A DNA stretch of 35,651 nt, taken from positions 1 to 35,651 of the forward strand of contig NZ_RAVW01000037.1 in the NCBI RefSeq assembly GCF_003611585.1, given 5' to 3'. This DNA comes from Corallococcus exercitus (GTDB lineage: Bacteria > Myxococcota > Myxococcia > Myxococcales > Myxococcaceae). The translations under genes were made by a program, and so were the position numbers. Each line of letters opens with the position of its first letter. Position 1 is the first letter of the stretch. Positions 8,650 through 15,935 of the stretch are shown here, one piece after another. The notes beneath the pieces are model-generated. The model worked only from the letters and a program-made list of their open reading frames with translations, was not told where the DNA came from and ran no database searches.

Positions 8650-8667
8650 GCGCGCGGGCGCGCTTTT
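8649..8667. terminator. Bidirectional intrinsic terminator between convergent genes
   Basis: A perfect 7-bp inverted repeat AGCGCGC-GG-GCGCGCT (8649-8664) is followed by TTTT at 8664-8667. It lies between the + strand reductase gene stop and the - strand msrBA stop and so can serve the + strand transcript; on the - strand the T tract is lacking, so it is weaker there. Confidence 0.65.
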
Positions 8668-9848
8668 CAGTCGCGCAGGTAGTGGCAGGTGTAGCCGCCG
8701 GGGTTCTTCACCAGGTAGTCCTGGTGGTAGCCCTCGGCGGGCACCCACTCTCCGGCGGCGGTGATTTGCGTGACGACGGGGCGGGACCACTTGCCGGACT
8801 TGTCCACGCGGGCCTTCACCGCCTCCGCCGTCTGCCGCTGCGCGTCCGACAGGTAGAAGATGGCGGAGCGGTACTGCGTGCCCACGTCGTTGCCCTGGCG
8901 GTTGAGCGTCGTCGGGTCGTGCATGCGGAAGAACCACTTCTCCAGCAGCGACTCGTACGTCAGCAGCTTCGGGTTGAAGACGACGCGCACGGCTTCCGCG
9001 TGCCCCGTCTCCCCGGTGTGCACGTCCTCGTAGGTGGCGCCCTTCTTGGCGCCGCCCGTGTAGCCGACCTCCGTCTCGATGACGCCGGGGATCTTCCGCA
9101 GGATGTCCTCCATGCCCCAGAAGCACCCGCCGGCCAGGTACGCCGTCTCGCGCGGGGCCTCCGTGGGGGCGGCCGCCTTCGCCAGCACGACGGCGCCCGC
9201 GGCGGGGGCCATCGCGCCCTGGGGCTCACCGGGCGCCGCGCGGCCGAAGGACGGCAGCCACGCGCCATAGCCCTTCGCGGCCAGCTCGTTCACGGGGATG
9301 AAGCGCAGCGACGCGGAGTTGATGCAGTAGCGCAGGCCGGTGGGCTCCGGCCCGTCCTCGAAGACGTGGCCCAGGTGCGAGTCGCCGTCCTTCGAGCGCA
9401 CCTCCACGCGCTCCATGCCCAGGCTGCCGTCGCGCTTCTCCACCACGTGCGCCTTGTCCAGGGGGCGGGTGAAGCTGGGCCAGCCGGTGCCGGACTCGAA
9501 CTTGTCGCGCGAGGAGAACAGGGGCTCGCCGCTGACCACGTCGACGTAGAGGCCCTCCTCGTGGTTGTTCCAGTACGCGTTGCGGAAGGGCGGCTCGGTG
9601 CCCTCGTGCTGCGTCACCTGGTAGGCCAGGGGGGACAGGGTGCGCTTCAGCTCCGCGTCGGACGGCTTCGTGTACTTGCGGCCGTCCTGCACCGGGGCGG
9701 AGGCGGTGGCCGCGGGCTTCGCGCCGGGCGGGGCGCCACGGGCCTCGGTGCACGCGGTCAGCGCGGCGGCCAGCACCAGCGCGGCGGGCCACAGCCGGCG
9801 TGCCACCGACAGCCGGGTGGGGGAAGACACTGCACGGGTGGACGACAT
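8667..9848 (-). CDS. msrBA: Secreted MsrB-MsrA methionine sulfoxide reductase fusion lipoprotein
   Basis: A 393-aa two-domain repair enzyme that reduces both epimers of methionine sulfoxide in proteins. A signal peptide ends in the lipobox LTAC (Cys about 33), which suggests anchoring in an envelope membrane. The MsrB domain (about 55-195) has [21 protein letters not shown] and the catalytic cysteine in [11 protein letters not shown]. It lacks the two CxxC zinc sites, and the usual resolving Cys before GWPSF is Thr. The MsrA domain (about 235-393) has the catalytic [21 protein letters not shown] and a possible resolving Cys in the C-terminal YTCHYLRD. The order B then A is the reverse of the commoner A-B fusions. 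It is monocistronic and divergent from the small gene at 10040. Confidence 0.93.
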   Translation of the reverse strand: MSSTRAVSSPTRLSVARRLWPAALVLAAALTACTEARGAPPGAKPAATASAPVQDGRKYTKPSDAELKRTLSPLAYQVTQHEGTEPPFRNAYWNNHEEGLYVDVVSGEPLFSSRDKFESGTGWPSFTRPLDKAHVVEKRDGSLGMERVEVRSKDGDSHLGHVFEDGPEPTGLRYCINSASLRFIPVNELAAKGYGAWLPSFGRAAPGEPQGAMAPAAGAVVLAKAAAPTEAPRETAYLAGGCFWGMEDILRKIPGVIETEVGYTGGAKKGATYEDVHTGETGHAEAVRVVFNPKLLTYESLLEKWFFRMHDPTTLNRQGNDVGTQYRSAIFYLSDAQRQTAEAVKARVDKSGKWSRPVVTQITAAGEWVPAEGYHQDYLVKNPGGYTCHYLRD

Positions 9849-10039
9849 GGGACGCGAAGCCTCCGGGCACCTTCGGAAAAAGGGCGCTCTCTCCTCTTAC
9901 GGGGGACCCCGGGGGGCGGTTACAGCGGGCAGTGAACACCGGCCGGCCGGGCAGGCCATCCCGCGGCTTTCCGGGGGGCCGGGCAGTGGCCGTCAGGGGG
10001 GTGGAGGCGTTACCTTCCCCAGCGACCGGGAGGGTGCCG

Positions 10040-10375
10040 ATGAGCCGTGGACGCGGGCCGAAGGGTCCAATCGGACGGGTGACGGGCATCTCGCGCGCCG
10101 AGGGCGCCAGCGTCATCCTGCGCATCCGGGCCCTCCAGAGCGTGGAGGGCGCCGCGCCGGTGACGGACCGGAACACGCCCCGGCGCTCCTTCTCGGAGGT
10201 GATGGAGCGCCACGCGCAGGGGCTCAATACCGCTGAGCCCCTGCCGTTTCCCGTGGCCCCCAAGCCCCTGCCTCCGCCCGTGCGCGGCCACGAGGACGAG
10301 GAGTTGATGACCGCGGAGCCCGCCCCCGACACCTTCGTCGGGCTCATGTGGTCCAAGCTGAAGCGCTCGCGCTGA
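10040..10375 (+). CDS. Conserved-type small protein of unknown function
   Basis: A 111-aa basic protein with no recognised domain. It begins MSRGRGPKGPIGRVTGISRA, has an ILRIRALQSVEG stretch, a Pro-rich middle (VAPKPLPPPVRG) and ends FVGLMWSKLKRSR. There is no signal peptide and no membrane segment. Start ATG 10040 follows GGGAGGG at 10028-10034; the open frame extends upstream but lacks a better start. It is divergent from msrBA, with 191 bases between them that hold no other gene and probably both promoters. Codon use is typical of the window, with strong third-position GC, which supports it being real. Confidence 0.6.
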   Translation: MSRGRGPKGPIGRVTGISRAEGASVILRIRALQSVEGAAPVTDRNTPRRSFSEVMERHAQGLNTAEPLPFPVAPKPLPPPVRGHEDEELMTAEPAPDTFVGLMWSKLKRSR

Positions 10376-10396
10376 GGCGCCCTGCTTCAGGGGCTC
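10374..10396. terminator. Possible hairpin between convergent stops
   Basis: CCCTG-CTT-CAGGG at 10380-10392, extended by GAG and CTC with an internal mismatch, covers both stop codons of the convergent genes. There is no T tract, so this is a weak terminator candidate. Confidence 0.3.
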
Positions 10397-11900
10397 ACCA
10401 CCACGTCGCGGCCATTCCACCTAAGGACACGTAGTCCTGGCTCGCGGCGTCGTTGGCGGACTGGAGGTCCGCCGGGACGCTGAGCGTCCGCGTGGCGGTG
10501 ATGCGGTAGGACAGGCCCAGGCTGGAGCGCGGCAGGGGCGCGCTGAAGTGCAGGCGGGCGGTGTCCCCCACGGCCAGCGGGCCCACCTCGCACTGGAGCG
10601 CGCCGGCGGTCACGTGGCAGTCGCGGGTGGTGGCCAGGAGGCCCGGGGGCAGGGCCACGGTGATGACGGCCCGGGTCAGCGGATCCGGCCCGTGCTGGGT
10701 GACGGTGAGCGTGTAGTCGATGCGCGGCGCGGACACGCCCCGCCTCGGGACGGCGGTGAGCGCCACGCCCACGTCCGCGGAGGCCGCGGCCCGCAGCACG
10801 GACACGTCGTTGCCCCGGGCGTTGGCCGTCACGACGTCCGGCTTCAGGTCGCCGTCGAGCAGCCCCACCGCGACCGCCGCGGGCCCCGCGCCGGTGGGAA
10901 GCAGCGTGTCCTTGCCGAAGGCGCCGTGGCCCTGGCCGGGCAGCAGCGACACGGTGTTCTCGGTGAAGTTCGCGGTGACCAGGTCCAGCGTCCCGTCGCC
11001 GTTGAAGTCGCCGGGCGCGACGAAGTACGGCCCACCCCGCACGGGGAAGTCCGAGCGCGACGGGAACGTGCCGGTGCCATCTCCGTGCAGCACGGACACG
11101 CTCCGGCCCCGGAAGTTCGCGGTGACCAGGTCCTGCTTCCCGTCGCCGTCCACGTCCACCACCGCGACCGAGTAGGGCGCGTTGCCCGTCGCGAAGTTCG
11201 CGCAAGGCCGGAACGTCCCGTCGCCGTTCCCGAGCAGCACCGACACCGTGTCCACGAAGTTCGCGGTGACGAGGTCCGCCTTGCCGTCGTGGTTGACGTC
11301 GCCCACCGTCACCGCGAACGGATTGGTGCCGGTGGTCACGGCCCGGCGGGGCGCGAACTTCCCTCGCCCCCGGTTCAGCAGCACCGACACGGAGTCGTCC
11401 AGTTCGTTCGCCGTCACGACGTCCAGGCGGCCATCGCCGTCGAAGTCGCCCACGTCCACGGACGTGGGCTCCGAGCCCACGGCATGTTCGGTCCGCGAGC
11501 CGAACGTCCCATCGCCACGCCCCAGGAGCACGGACACCGTGCCCGCGAAGTGGCTGGTGACCACGTCCAGGTGGCCATCCCCGTCGACGTCCCCCACCGC
11601 GACGGCGGTGGGCCGCGCGCCGGTGGGCTGCTCCACGCCAGGCGCGAGCGTCCCGTCCCCCCGGCTCCGCAATACGGACACCGTGCCCGCGGTGTGATTG
11701 GCGGTGATGACGTCCAGGTGCCCGTCCGCGTCGAAGTCCCCCAACGCCACGGCGCGAGGCTCCATCCCCGTGGGCGATGCGCGGGGCGCGTCCAGCAGCG
11801 GCCGGGACTCGGTGCCCGCCATGCGCGGCAGGGCCATCGCCATCAGCGCCGCGACGCTGAACGCCAGCACGCCCGCATGGGCCATTCGTGGGTGTCGCAT
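10395..11900 (-). CDS. Secreted FG-GAP/VCBS seven-repeat beta-propeller with a DUF11-like C-terminal domain
   Basis: A 501-aa exported protein. A signal peptide (HAGVLAFSVAALMAMALPRM) is followed by seven repeats of about 40-43 aa (residues about 40-330), such as VALGDFDADGHLDVITAN and VAVGDVDGDGHLDVVT. Most carry a D-x-D-x-D-G calcium-binding loop; the seventh is degenerate (GLLDGDLKPD). Seven repeats fit a closed propeller. The C-terminal part (about 345-480) looks like a DUF11/CARDB-type beta sandwich (RIDYTLTVTQHGPDPLTRAV, PPGLLATT). The role is probably adhesion or binding at the cell surface; no ligand is known. The start chosen is ATG at 11900 because GGAGAGGGGGAAGG precedes it; an upstream extension to 12008 has no signal peptide at its N-terminus. 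Confidence 0.85.
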   Translation of the reverse strand: MRHPRMAHAGVLAFSVAALMAMALPRMAGTESRPLLDAPRASPTGMEPRAVALGDFDADGHLDVITANHTAGTVSVLRSRGDGTLAPGVEQPTGARPTAVAVGDVDGDGHLDVVTSHFAGTVSVLLGRGDGTFGSRTEHAVGSEPTSVDVGDFDGDGRLDVVTANELDDSVSVLLNRGRGKFAPRRAVTTGTNPFAVTVGDVNHDGKADLVTANFVDTVSVLLGNGDGTFRPCANFATGNAPYSVAVVDVDGDGKQDLVTANFRGRSVSVLHGDGTGTFPSRSDFPVRGGPYFVAPGDFNGDGTLDLVTANFTENTVSLLPGQGHGAFGKDTLLPTGAGPAAVAVGLLDGDLKPDVVTANARGNDVSVLRAAASADVGVALTAVPRRGVSAPRIDYTLTVTQHGPDPLTRAVITVALPPGLLATTRDCHVTAGALQCEVGPLAVGDTARLHFSAPLPRSSLGLSYRITATRTLSVPADLQSANDAASQDYVSLGGMAATWW

Positions 11901-12097
11901 GTCCTTCCCCCTCTCCAGGCCCTGAACCGGCAAGGCCGTGGTAACGCGGTTTCCATGACATCCCCGCATGATGGGAAAGAAGTAAGAAGGAGCGCCGCAC
12001 CGCGCCATGCGTCCCGGGGGAGGGTGGCTGACAGGCGCAGGACAGGGGAATGACCCCGGAGGGACGGCTTGCGCGCGGGGTAGGCTGCACCGTCCCC

Positions 12098-12931
12098 ATG
12101 TCCGCGACTCCGCCGTCCTCCCGAAAGCCGCTGGTGGTCACCACGTCGGACCGGGTGGACGCACAGCTCGCACAGCGTGCGCGGAGCGCAGCGGAGGCGG
12201 TGGGCGTGCCGTATGTGGAGCGCCACCACAAGCTGCCCCTGAAGAAGCTGCTGGCGGACACGGCGGACGCGCTGGTCGTCTTCGAATCCACGGCGGTGTC
12301 GCTGGTGGATGCGGGAGGCACGCTGCGCTTCTCCCCGGGGCTCGCGCACCTTCGAGTGAAGCAGCTGGACGCGGGCGTGACGGAGGACCAGTTGCTGCGC
12401 GTCGCGGGCCTGCGCGAAGGGGAGCGCGTGCTGGACTGCACCCTGGGACTGGGCGCGGACGCGCAGGTGGCGGCGCGGCTGGTGGGGCCCACGGGCCACG
12501 TCACGGCGCTGGAGAAGAGCCCGGCGCTCTACCTGCTGGTGCACCACGGGCTCGCGGGACTGCCGCGCCACCCGGCCTCTTGCGCGGTGGACGTGGTGCA
12601 CGCGGACGCGGCGGCGTACCTGCACGCGCTGCCGGACGGCGCGTTCGACGTGGTGCTCTTCGATCCGATGTTCGAGCGCGAGCGCAAGTCCTCCGCCGCG
12701 TTCGAAGCGCTGCGCCGCCACGCGGACTACTCGCCGCTGACGCGCGACACGGTGGAGGAGGCGCGGCGCGTGGCACGCAGGGCGGTGGTGCTGAAGGGGT
12801 CGCGCTACTCACAGGACTTCAAGAAGCTGGGCCTCACCCCGGAGCCCGCCCGGCCCAACGCCACGGTGTTGTGGGCTCGACTCCCGGGTTCGGGCAACCC
12901 GGGGAATCCTGGTGGAGCCGGGAGTCCTTGA
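12098..12931 (+). CDS. Class I SAM-dependent methyltransferase resembling RsmJ
   Basis: A 277-aa protein. Motif I is ERVLDCTLGLGADAQVAARL (residues about 109-128), followed by the motif II segment VTALEKSPALYLLVHHGL. Motif IV is FDVVLFDPMFERERKS (about 183-198), which closely resembles the LDPMFPHRQKSA-type motif of RsmJ, the 16S rRNA guanine-1516 N2-methyltransferase; the VVLKGSRYS near the end also fits that family. The N-terminal 100 residues (LVVTTSDRVDAQLAQRAR, AVGVPYVERHHKLPLKKLL) resemble the RsmJ N-domain only loosely. A distant RsmJ-family enzyme is likely, but the substrate is unproven. ATG 12098 is preferred; ATG 12050 in frame is directly preceded by AGGGGA and would add 16 residues. 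Confidence 0.75.
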   Translation: MSATPPSSRKPLVVTTSDRVDAQLAQRARSAAEAVGVPYVERHHKLPLKKLLADTADALVVFESTAVSLVDAGGTLRFSPGLAHLRVKQLDAGVTEDQLLRVAGLREGERVLDCTLGLGADAQVAARLVGPTGHVTALEKSPALYLLVHHGLAGLPRHPASCAVDVVHADAAAYLHALPDGAFDVVLFDPMFERERKSSAAFEALRRHADYSPLTRDTVEEARRVARRAVVLKGSRYSQDFKKLGLTPEPARPNATVLWARLPGSGNPGNPGGAGSP

Positions 12932-12972
12932 TAGCGTCCCGGACCGCTGGGAACCACCACCGGGAGCGACAC

Positions 12973-13257
12973 ATGAAGACGCTGAAGCGGAGCTTGTTGC
13001 TGGCGGCCTGTCTGCTGGGGACCGTGGGCTGTGGCGTGGAAGCTCCGGACGAGAGCGCTCCGGCGCAGGAGGACACGCAGGAGGTGTCCGCGCAGGCCGG
13101 CTGCATCCCCGGCCAGACGCGCACCATCAAGGTGGGCTGCTGCACGCCCACCCTGGAGCGCCGGCAGAACCAGATCTGCACCAACTCGTCGGGCTCCTGG
13201 AGCAACTCTGGCTCCAGCTACTGTGGCGGCTCGACGCTGAACTGCTACGGCGGTTGA
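12973..13257 (+). CDS. Small Cys-rich secreted lipoprotein
   Basis: A 94-aa precursor. The signal peptide MKTLKRSLLLAACLLGTVG ends at Cys20, a plausible lipobox although position -3 is Thr. An acidic linker (ESAPAQEDTQEVSAQ) leads to a C-terminal domain of about 50 residues with six cysteines (CIPGQ, VGCC, QIC, SYC, LNC) among Ser, Gly and Asn, so up to three disulphides. No family is recognised. The start ATG 12973 has GGGAG at 12962-12966. It is encoded 41 bases after the methyltransferase gene and ends in a strong hairpin. A secreted, disulphide-stabilised surface peptide is inferred. Confidence 0.65.
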   Translation: MKTLKRSLLLAACLLGTVGCGVEAPDESAPAQEDTQEVSAQAGCIPGQTRTIKVGCCTPTLERRQNQICTNSSGSWSNSGSSYCGGSTLNCYGG

Positions 13258-13265
13258 AGCGGGTT

Positions 13266-13291
13266 GCCCGGGGCCGCGAGCGGTCCCGGGC
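13266..13291. terminator. Strong GC hairpin between convergent genes
   Basis: The arms GCCCGGG (13266-13272) and CCCGGGC (13285-13291) extend through a G-T pair and CCG/CGG to an 11-bp stem with a CGAG loop. It lies between the + strand Cys-rich lipoprotein gene and the - strand 13310-13687 gene. No T tract follows, so termination is inferred from position and stem strength. Confidence 0.55.
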
Positions 13292-13309
13292 TATCGCTCC
13301 GACGTGGGA

Positions 13310-13687
13310 TCAGTTTGTCGTCAGCGAGTTGCAATGCTTCGCCTTGACCTGGAGCGTATCGATCATCTTGTCGAGGGTCTTGTTGTCCAGGCTCGGCAGC
13401 TCCTTGCGCGAAGCGTCCTGGATCTCCTTGATCACCTTCATCTGCTGCTCCGGCGTCTTGCTGGCGAGAGGTCCCTTCATGACCTCCCGGTCGATGATGT
13501 CCGTGAACTTCTTCAGGTCGGCGTCGGGGAGCTTCCACTCCGCATTCGCCGCCGTGATGTCCTTGTTGATGCACGCGACGAGCTTCTTCCTCGTCGCCGC
13601 ATCATCCGCCGCCAGGGCGGCAGTGGGGAGGGTGAGCAGGAGCGAGGTCGTCAGCCACAGGGTCGAAATCAACGGGCGGGAGGTCAT
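13310..13687 (-). CDS. Small secreted protein of unknown function
   Basis: A 125-aa protein with a classical signal peptide (LISTLWLTTSLLLTLPTAALA, given here as LISTLWLTTSLLLTL and PTAALA) and a predicted signal peptidase I cut after ALA near residue 26. The mature part is Lys- and Asp-rich and mostly helical: ADDAATRKKLVACINKDITA, then IIDREVMKGPLASKTPEQQM and LDKMIDTLQVKAKHC. Two Cys, near residues 39 and 119, could form a disulphide. I do not recognise the family; the size and composition resemble small periplasmic helical proteins. It starts 37 bases after the DUF1501 gene stop on the same strand, so it could be the last gene of that operon. Confidence 0.65.
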   Translation of the reverse strand: MTSRPLISTLWLTTSLLLTLPTAALAADDAATRKKLVACINKDITAANAEWKLPDADLKKFTDIIDREVMKGPLASKTPEQQMKVIKEIQDASRKELPSLDNKTLDKMIDTLQVKAKHCNSLTTN

Positions 13688-13724
13688 GCGGTGAGGTGTA
13701 GCACCTCCCGTGCCGGGGGCGGCC

Positions 13725-15263
13725 TCAGGCCCGCTTGAAGGCGCTCGCGTCCGGCAGGCCGCTGCCGCCCAGGTCCGCGCCCATGGCGGTGAGGACGCCG
13801 GCGTAGATGTCCGGCTCGTTGGACGTGAGCTTGCCCGGCTGGGGCGCTCCGGTGCGCGCGTCGAAGCCGTAGGTGAGGGTGGTGTTCGGATCCACGCCGC
13901 CCAGGACGGTGTTGCCCTTCACCATGGGGGACACGAGCAGGAAGCCGTTGTTGAGGTCGTGGCCTGAGCCGAACTCCGTGGCGCCGGAGGGACGCGGGCG
14001 CGTGCGGCCGAACTCCGTGGCCACGTAGATGAGCGTGCGGTCCCACATGGACTCGCCGGAGGTCGCGTCGAACGGCTCCGCCTTGAGGAGCGTGATCAGC
14101 GAATCCACCGTGTTCAGGATGCGCGCCCACATGAAGGCCTGGCCGCCCCGGTGGTCGTTGTGGCTGATGTCGAACGCGAGCGGCGGGTTCGCGATGCCGT
14201 TGGGCCCGCCCACCGCGACGTTGAAGTCCGGCCCCAGCGTCACCGACACGGACACCCGGTACTTGAGCAGCAGGAACGCGAGCGCCGCCTGACCCTGCAC
14301 CGGGTCGGTGAAGAAGCCGGGGAACACCTCGCGCAGCCGCGCTCCATCCGGTGAGCTCTCCAGCCCGTACTTCCCCAGGGGAATCTGCGGCAGGTCCGGC
14401 AGGACGTTGAGCTTGGTGATGAGGTCCAGCGCCTCCAGCTTCGGCTGCTGCACGCCGCGCTGTTCGCTCCAGCGCTTCAAGGCGGCGCTGTCCTGGAAGG
14501 TGCGGCCGAAGATGGACTTCTGATCCAGCGCGTCCCGCGTGCTCCGCGCCAGCGCGATGACGTCCTTCGACGGCGCCCCGGCGATGCCTCGCGAGCCGTC
14601 CAGGCCCAGGGGCCACAGCGACGGGTTGACCACGGCCTCGCCGAAGCAGGACAGGGGCAGGCTGTCGTCGGTGCCGCGCTCGGCGTAGCCGCCGGTGCCC
14701 ATGTTGACGTTGGGCAGGGGCATGCCGCTGCCCCACTGGAGCGCGACGGCCTCCTGGAGCGTGCGGCCCTTCCACGCGCCGTTGCCGGTGAGCGAGCGCT
14801 TCTGCGCGATGCCATGGTTCACGGACGTGCCCACGGACGTGGCCACCAGCATCTCGTTGGCGTGCTTCTTCACGAACGCCAGCTGGTCGGTGTCGACCGG
14901 GATGTTGATGCTGCCCAGGCGCGAGTTGCTGTACTTCACCGCGCGGAAGGGGCTGCCCGCCACGGCCTGCACCTGCGCGTCCGGGAAGGTGTTGAGCCCG
15001 GCGGCGTTGGCGGACTCGGACTGTCGGACCGCGAGGAAGCTGTCCACGATGGAAGCGCCCCCCGCCGCCCCGATGACGATGAGGAACTTCGGCTTGCCGT
15101 CGAGCGCGTCGCGCCGGCGGCCCAGCTTCTCCAGGGACTCGGGCGTCTGGAGCGATTCACGGCAGCCGGAGAGGAAGGGAGAGAGGGTGGTGCCCGCGGC
15201 GCAGAGCGACAGCGCCCGCAGCATCTCCCGTCGCGACAGCCGGCCAGTGGTCTTGAGGGTCAT
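13725..15263 (-). CDS. DUF1501 family protein with a Tat-like/lipoprotein signal
   Basis: A 512-aa member of the DUF1501 (sulfatase-like fold) family. The N-terminus carries SRREMLRALSLCAAGTTLS followed by P-F-L-S-G-C, that is, a twin-arginine-like pair, a hydrophobic stretch and a cysteine at about residue 33, so a Tat-exported lipoprotein is possible. Family features are KFLIVIGAAGGASIVDSF near residue 58, SVGTSVNHGIAQKRSLTGNG, the substrate-side DISHNDHRGGQAFMWARILN segment near residues 368-387, and VATEFGRTRPRPSGATEFGS with the late DLNNGFLL. In planctomycetes and myxobacteria such genes sit beside cytochrome-like PSCyt genes, as here. The biochemical activity of the family is unproven. 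It is the third gene of the operon starting at 17352; its ATG at 15263 follows AGGAACCCC. Confidence 0.85.
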   Translation of the reverse strand: MTLKTTGRLSRREMLRALSLCAAGTTLSPFLSGCRESLQTPESLEKLGRRRDALDGKPKFLIVIGAAGGASIVDSFLAVRQSESANAAGLNTFPDAQVQAVAGSPFRAVKYSNSRLGSINIPVDTDQLAFVKKHANEMLVATSVGTSVNHGIAQKRSLTGNGAWKGRTLQEAVALQWGSGMPLPNVNMGTGGYAERGTDDSLPLSCFGEAVVNPSLWPLGLDGSRGIAGAPSKDVIALARSTRDALDQKSIFGRTFQDSAALKRWSEQRGVQQPKLEALDLITKLNVLPDLPQIPLGKYGLESSPDGARLREVFPGFFTDPVQGQAALAFLLLKYRVSVSVTLGPDFNVAVGGPNGIANPPLAFDISHNDHRGGQAFMWARILNTVDSLITLLKAEPFDATSGESMWDRTLIYVATEFGRTRPRPSGATEFGSGHDLNNGFLLVSPMVKGNTVLGGVDPNTTLTYGFDARTGAPQPGKLTSNEPDIYAGVLTAMGADLGGSGLPDASAFKRA

Positions 15264-15275
15264 GGGAGGGGTTCC

Positions 15276-15935
15276 TCAGTAGAAGACGGCTTCGGCGGAA
15301 GAGAAGACGGCGAGACACGCGGCCTGCATCCACGCGACGCCCGGCGTGGCCGTGCCGGTGGCCTGCACGTCGGCGGACAGGCGCACCAGCGTGTCGCGCT
15401 CGGCCTGGGTCGGGTCGCGCAGCCACGCGCGGCGCACCAGGGACGTCACCGCCGTGGCGACGGCGGGGCTCGCGGCGTCCGCCAGCCTGCCGTCCGCGGT
15501 GAGGGTCACGTCCTTGAACACCACCGCGGACGCGGGCGTCTTCACGTCCAGCGTGATGCGCGCGTTGCAGGCGGAGAGCACGGTGCGCTCCACGGCGATG
15601 GGCGTGGTGGCGCCCGTGGCGGTGGGCGTCTCGTAGACGCTGTGCTCGTAGGGGTCCACGCCGCCCAGCGCCACGCCGTGCACGTTCTGGCAGGGGTACT
15701 GGCCCAGCTCGTTGCACACGGACGCGGAGGGCAGCTCCAGCGCCTGGGCCAGGTCGAGCGACAGCCGCTCGGGGCCCTTGAAGCGCAGGTTGCCCTTCTG
15801 GGACTTCGCGACGCCGCCATCCCATTCCGGCGTCACGCCGGGGTTGGCGCCCGGTCCCAGGTCCACGGCGTTGGGGAGCTTGTCGGAGCAGCCCGTGAGG
15901 AGCAGGCAGGTCAGCAGCAGGCGTTCAGGGCGCAC
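15276..15935 (-). CDS. Lipoprotein between the di-haem-type and DUF1501 genes
   Basis: A 219-aa lipoprotein. The N-terminus MRPERLLLTCLLLTGCSDKL is a short signal with lipobox LTGC (Cys16). The rest has no recognised domain: QKGNLRFKGPERLSLDLAQA, two pairs of Cys (SVCNELGQYPCQN and the later SACNAR and AACLAVFSS), and an Ala/Val/Thr-rich middle. The start codon is GTG at 15935, which overlaps the end of the preceding gene by 11 bases, so translation is coupled. The position between a cytochrome-like gene and a DUF1501 gene suggests a periplasmic or surface accessory subunit. This is inferred from context only. Confidence 0.7.
   Translation of the reverse strand: MRPERLLLTCLLLTGCSDKLPNAVDLGPGANPGVTPEWDGGVAKSQKGNLRFKGPERLSLDLAQALELPSASVCNELGQYPCQNVHGVALGGVDPYEHSVYETPTATGATTPIAVERTVLSACNARITLDVKTPASAVVFKDVTLTADGRLADAASPAVATAVTSLVRRAWLRDPTQAERDTLVRLSADVQATGTATPGVAWMQAACLAVFSSAEAVFY

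Noticed and set aside
10780-11770. DNA-level tandem repeat in the FG-GAP gene as a mobile or unstable element
   Set aside because: The similarity is at protein level (propeller repeats), with variable unit lengths and diverged bases.
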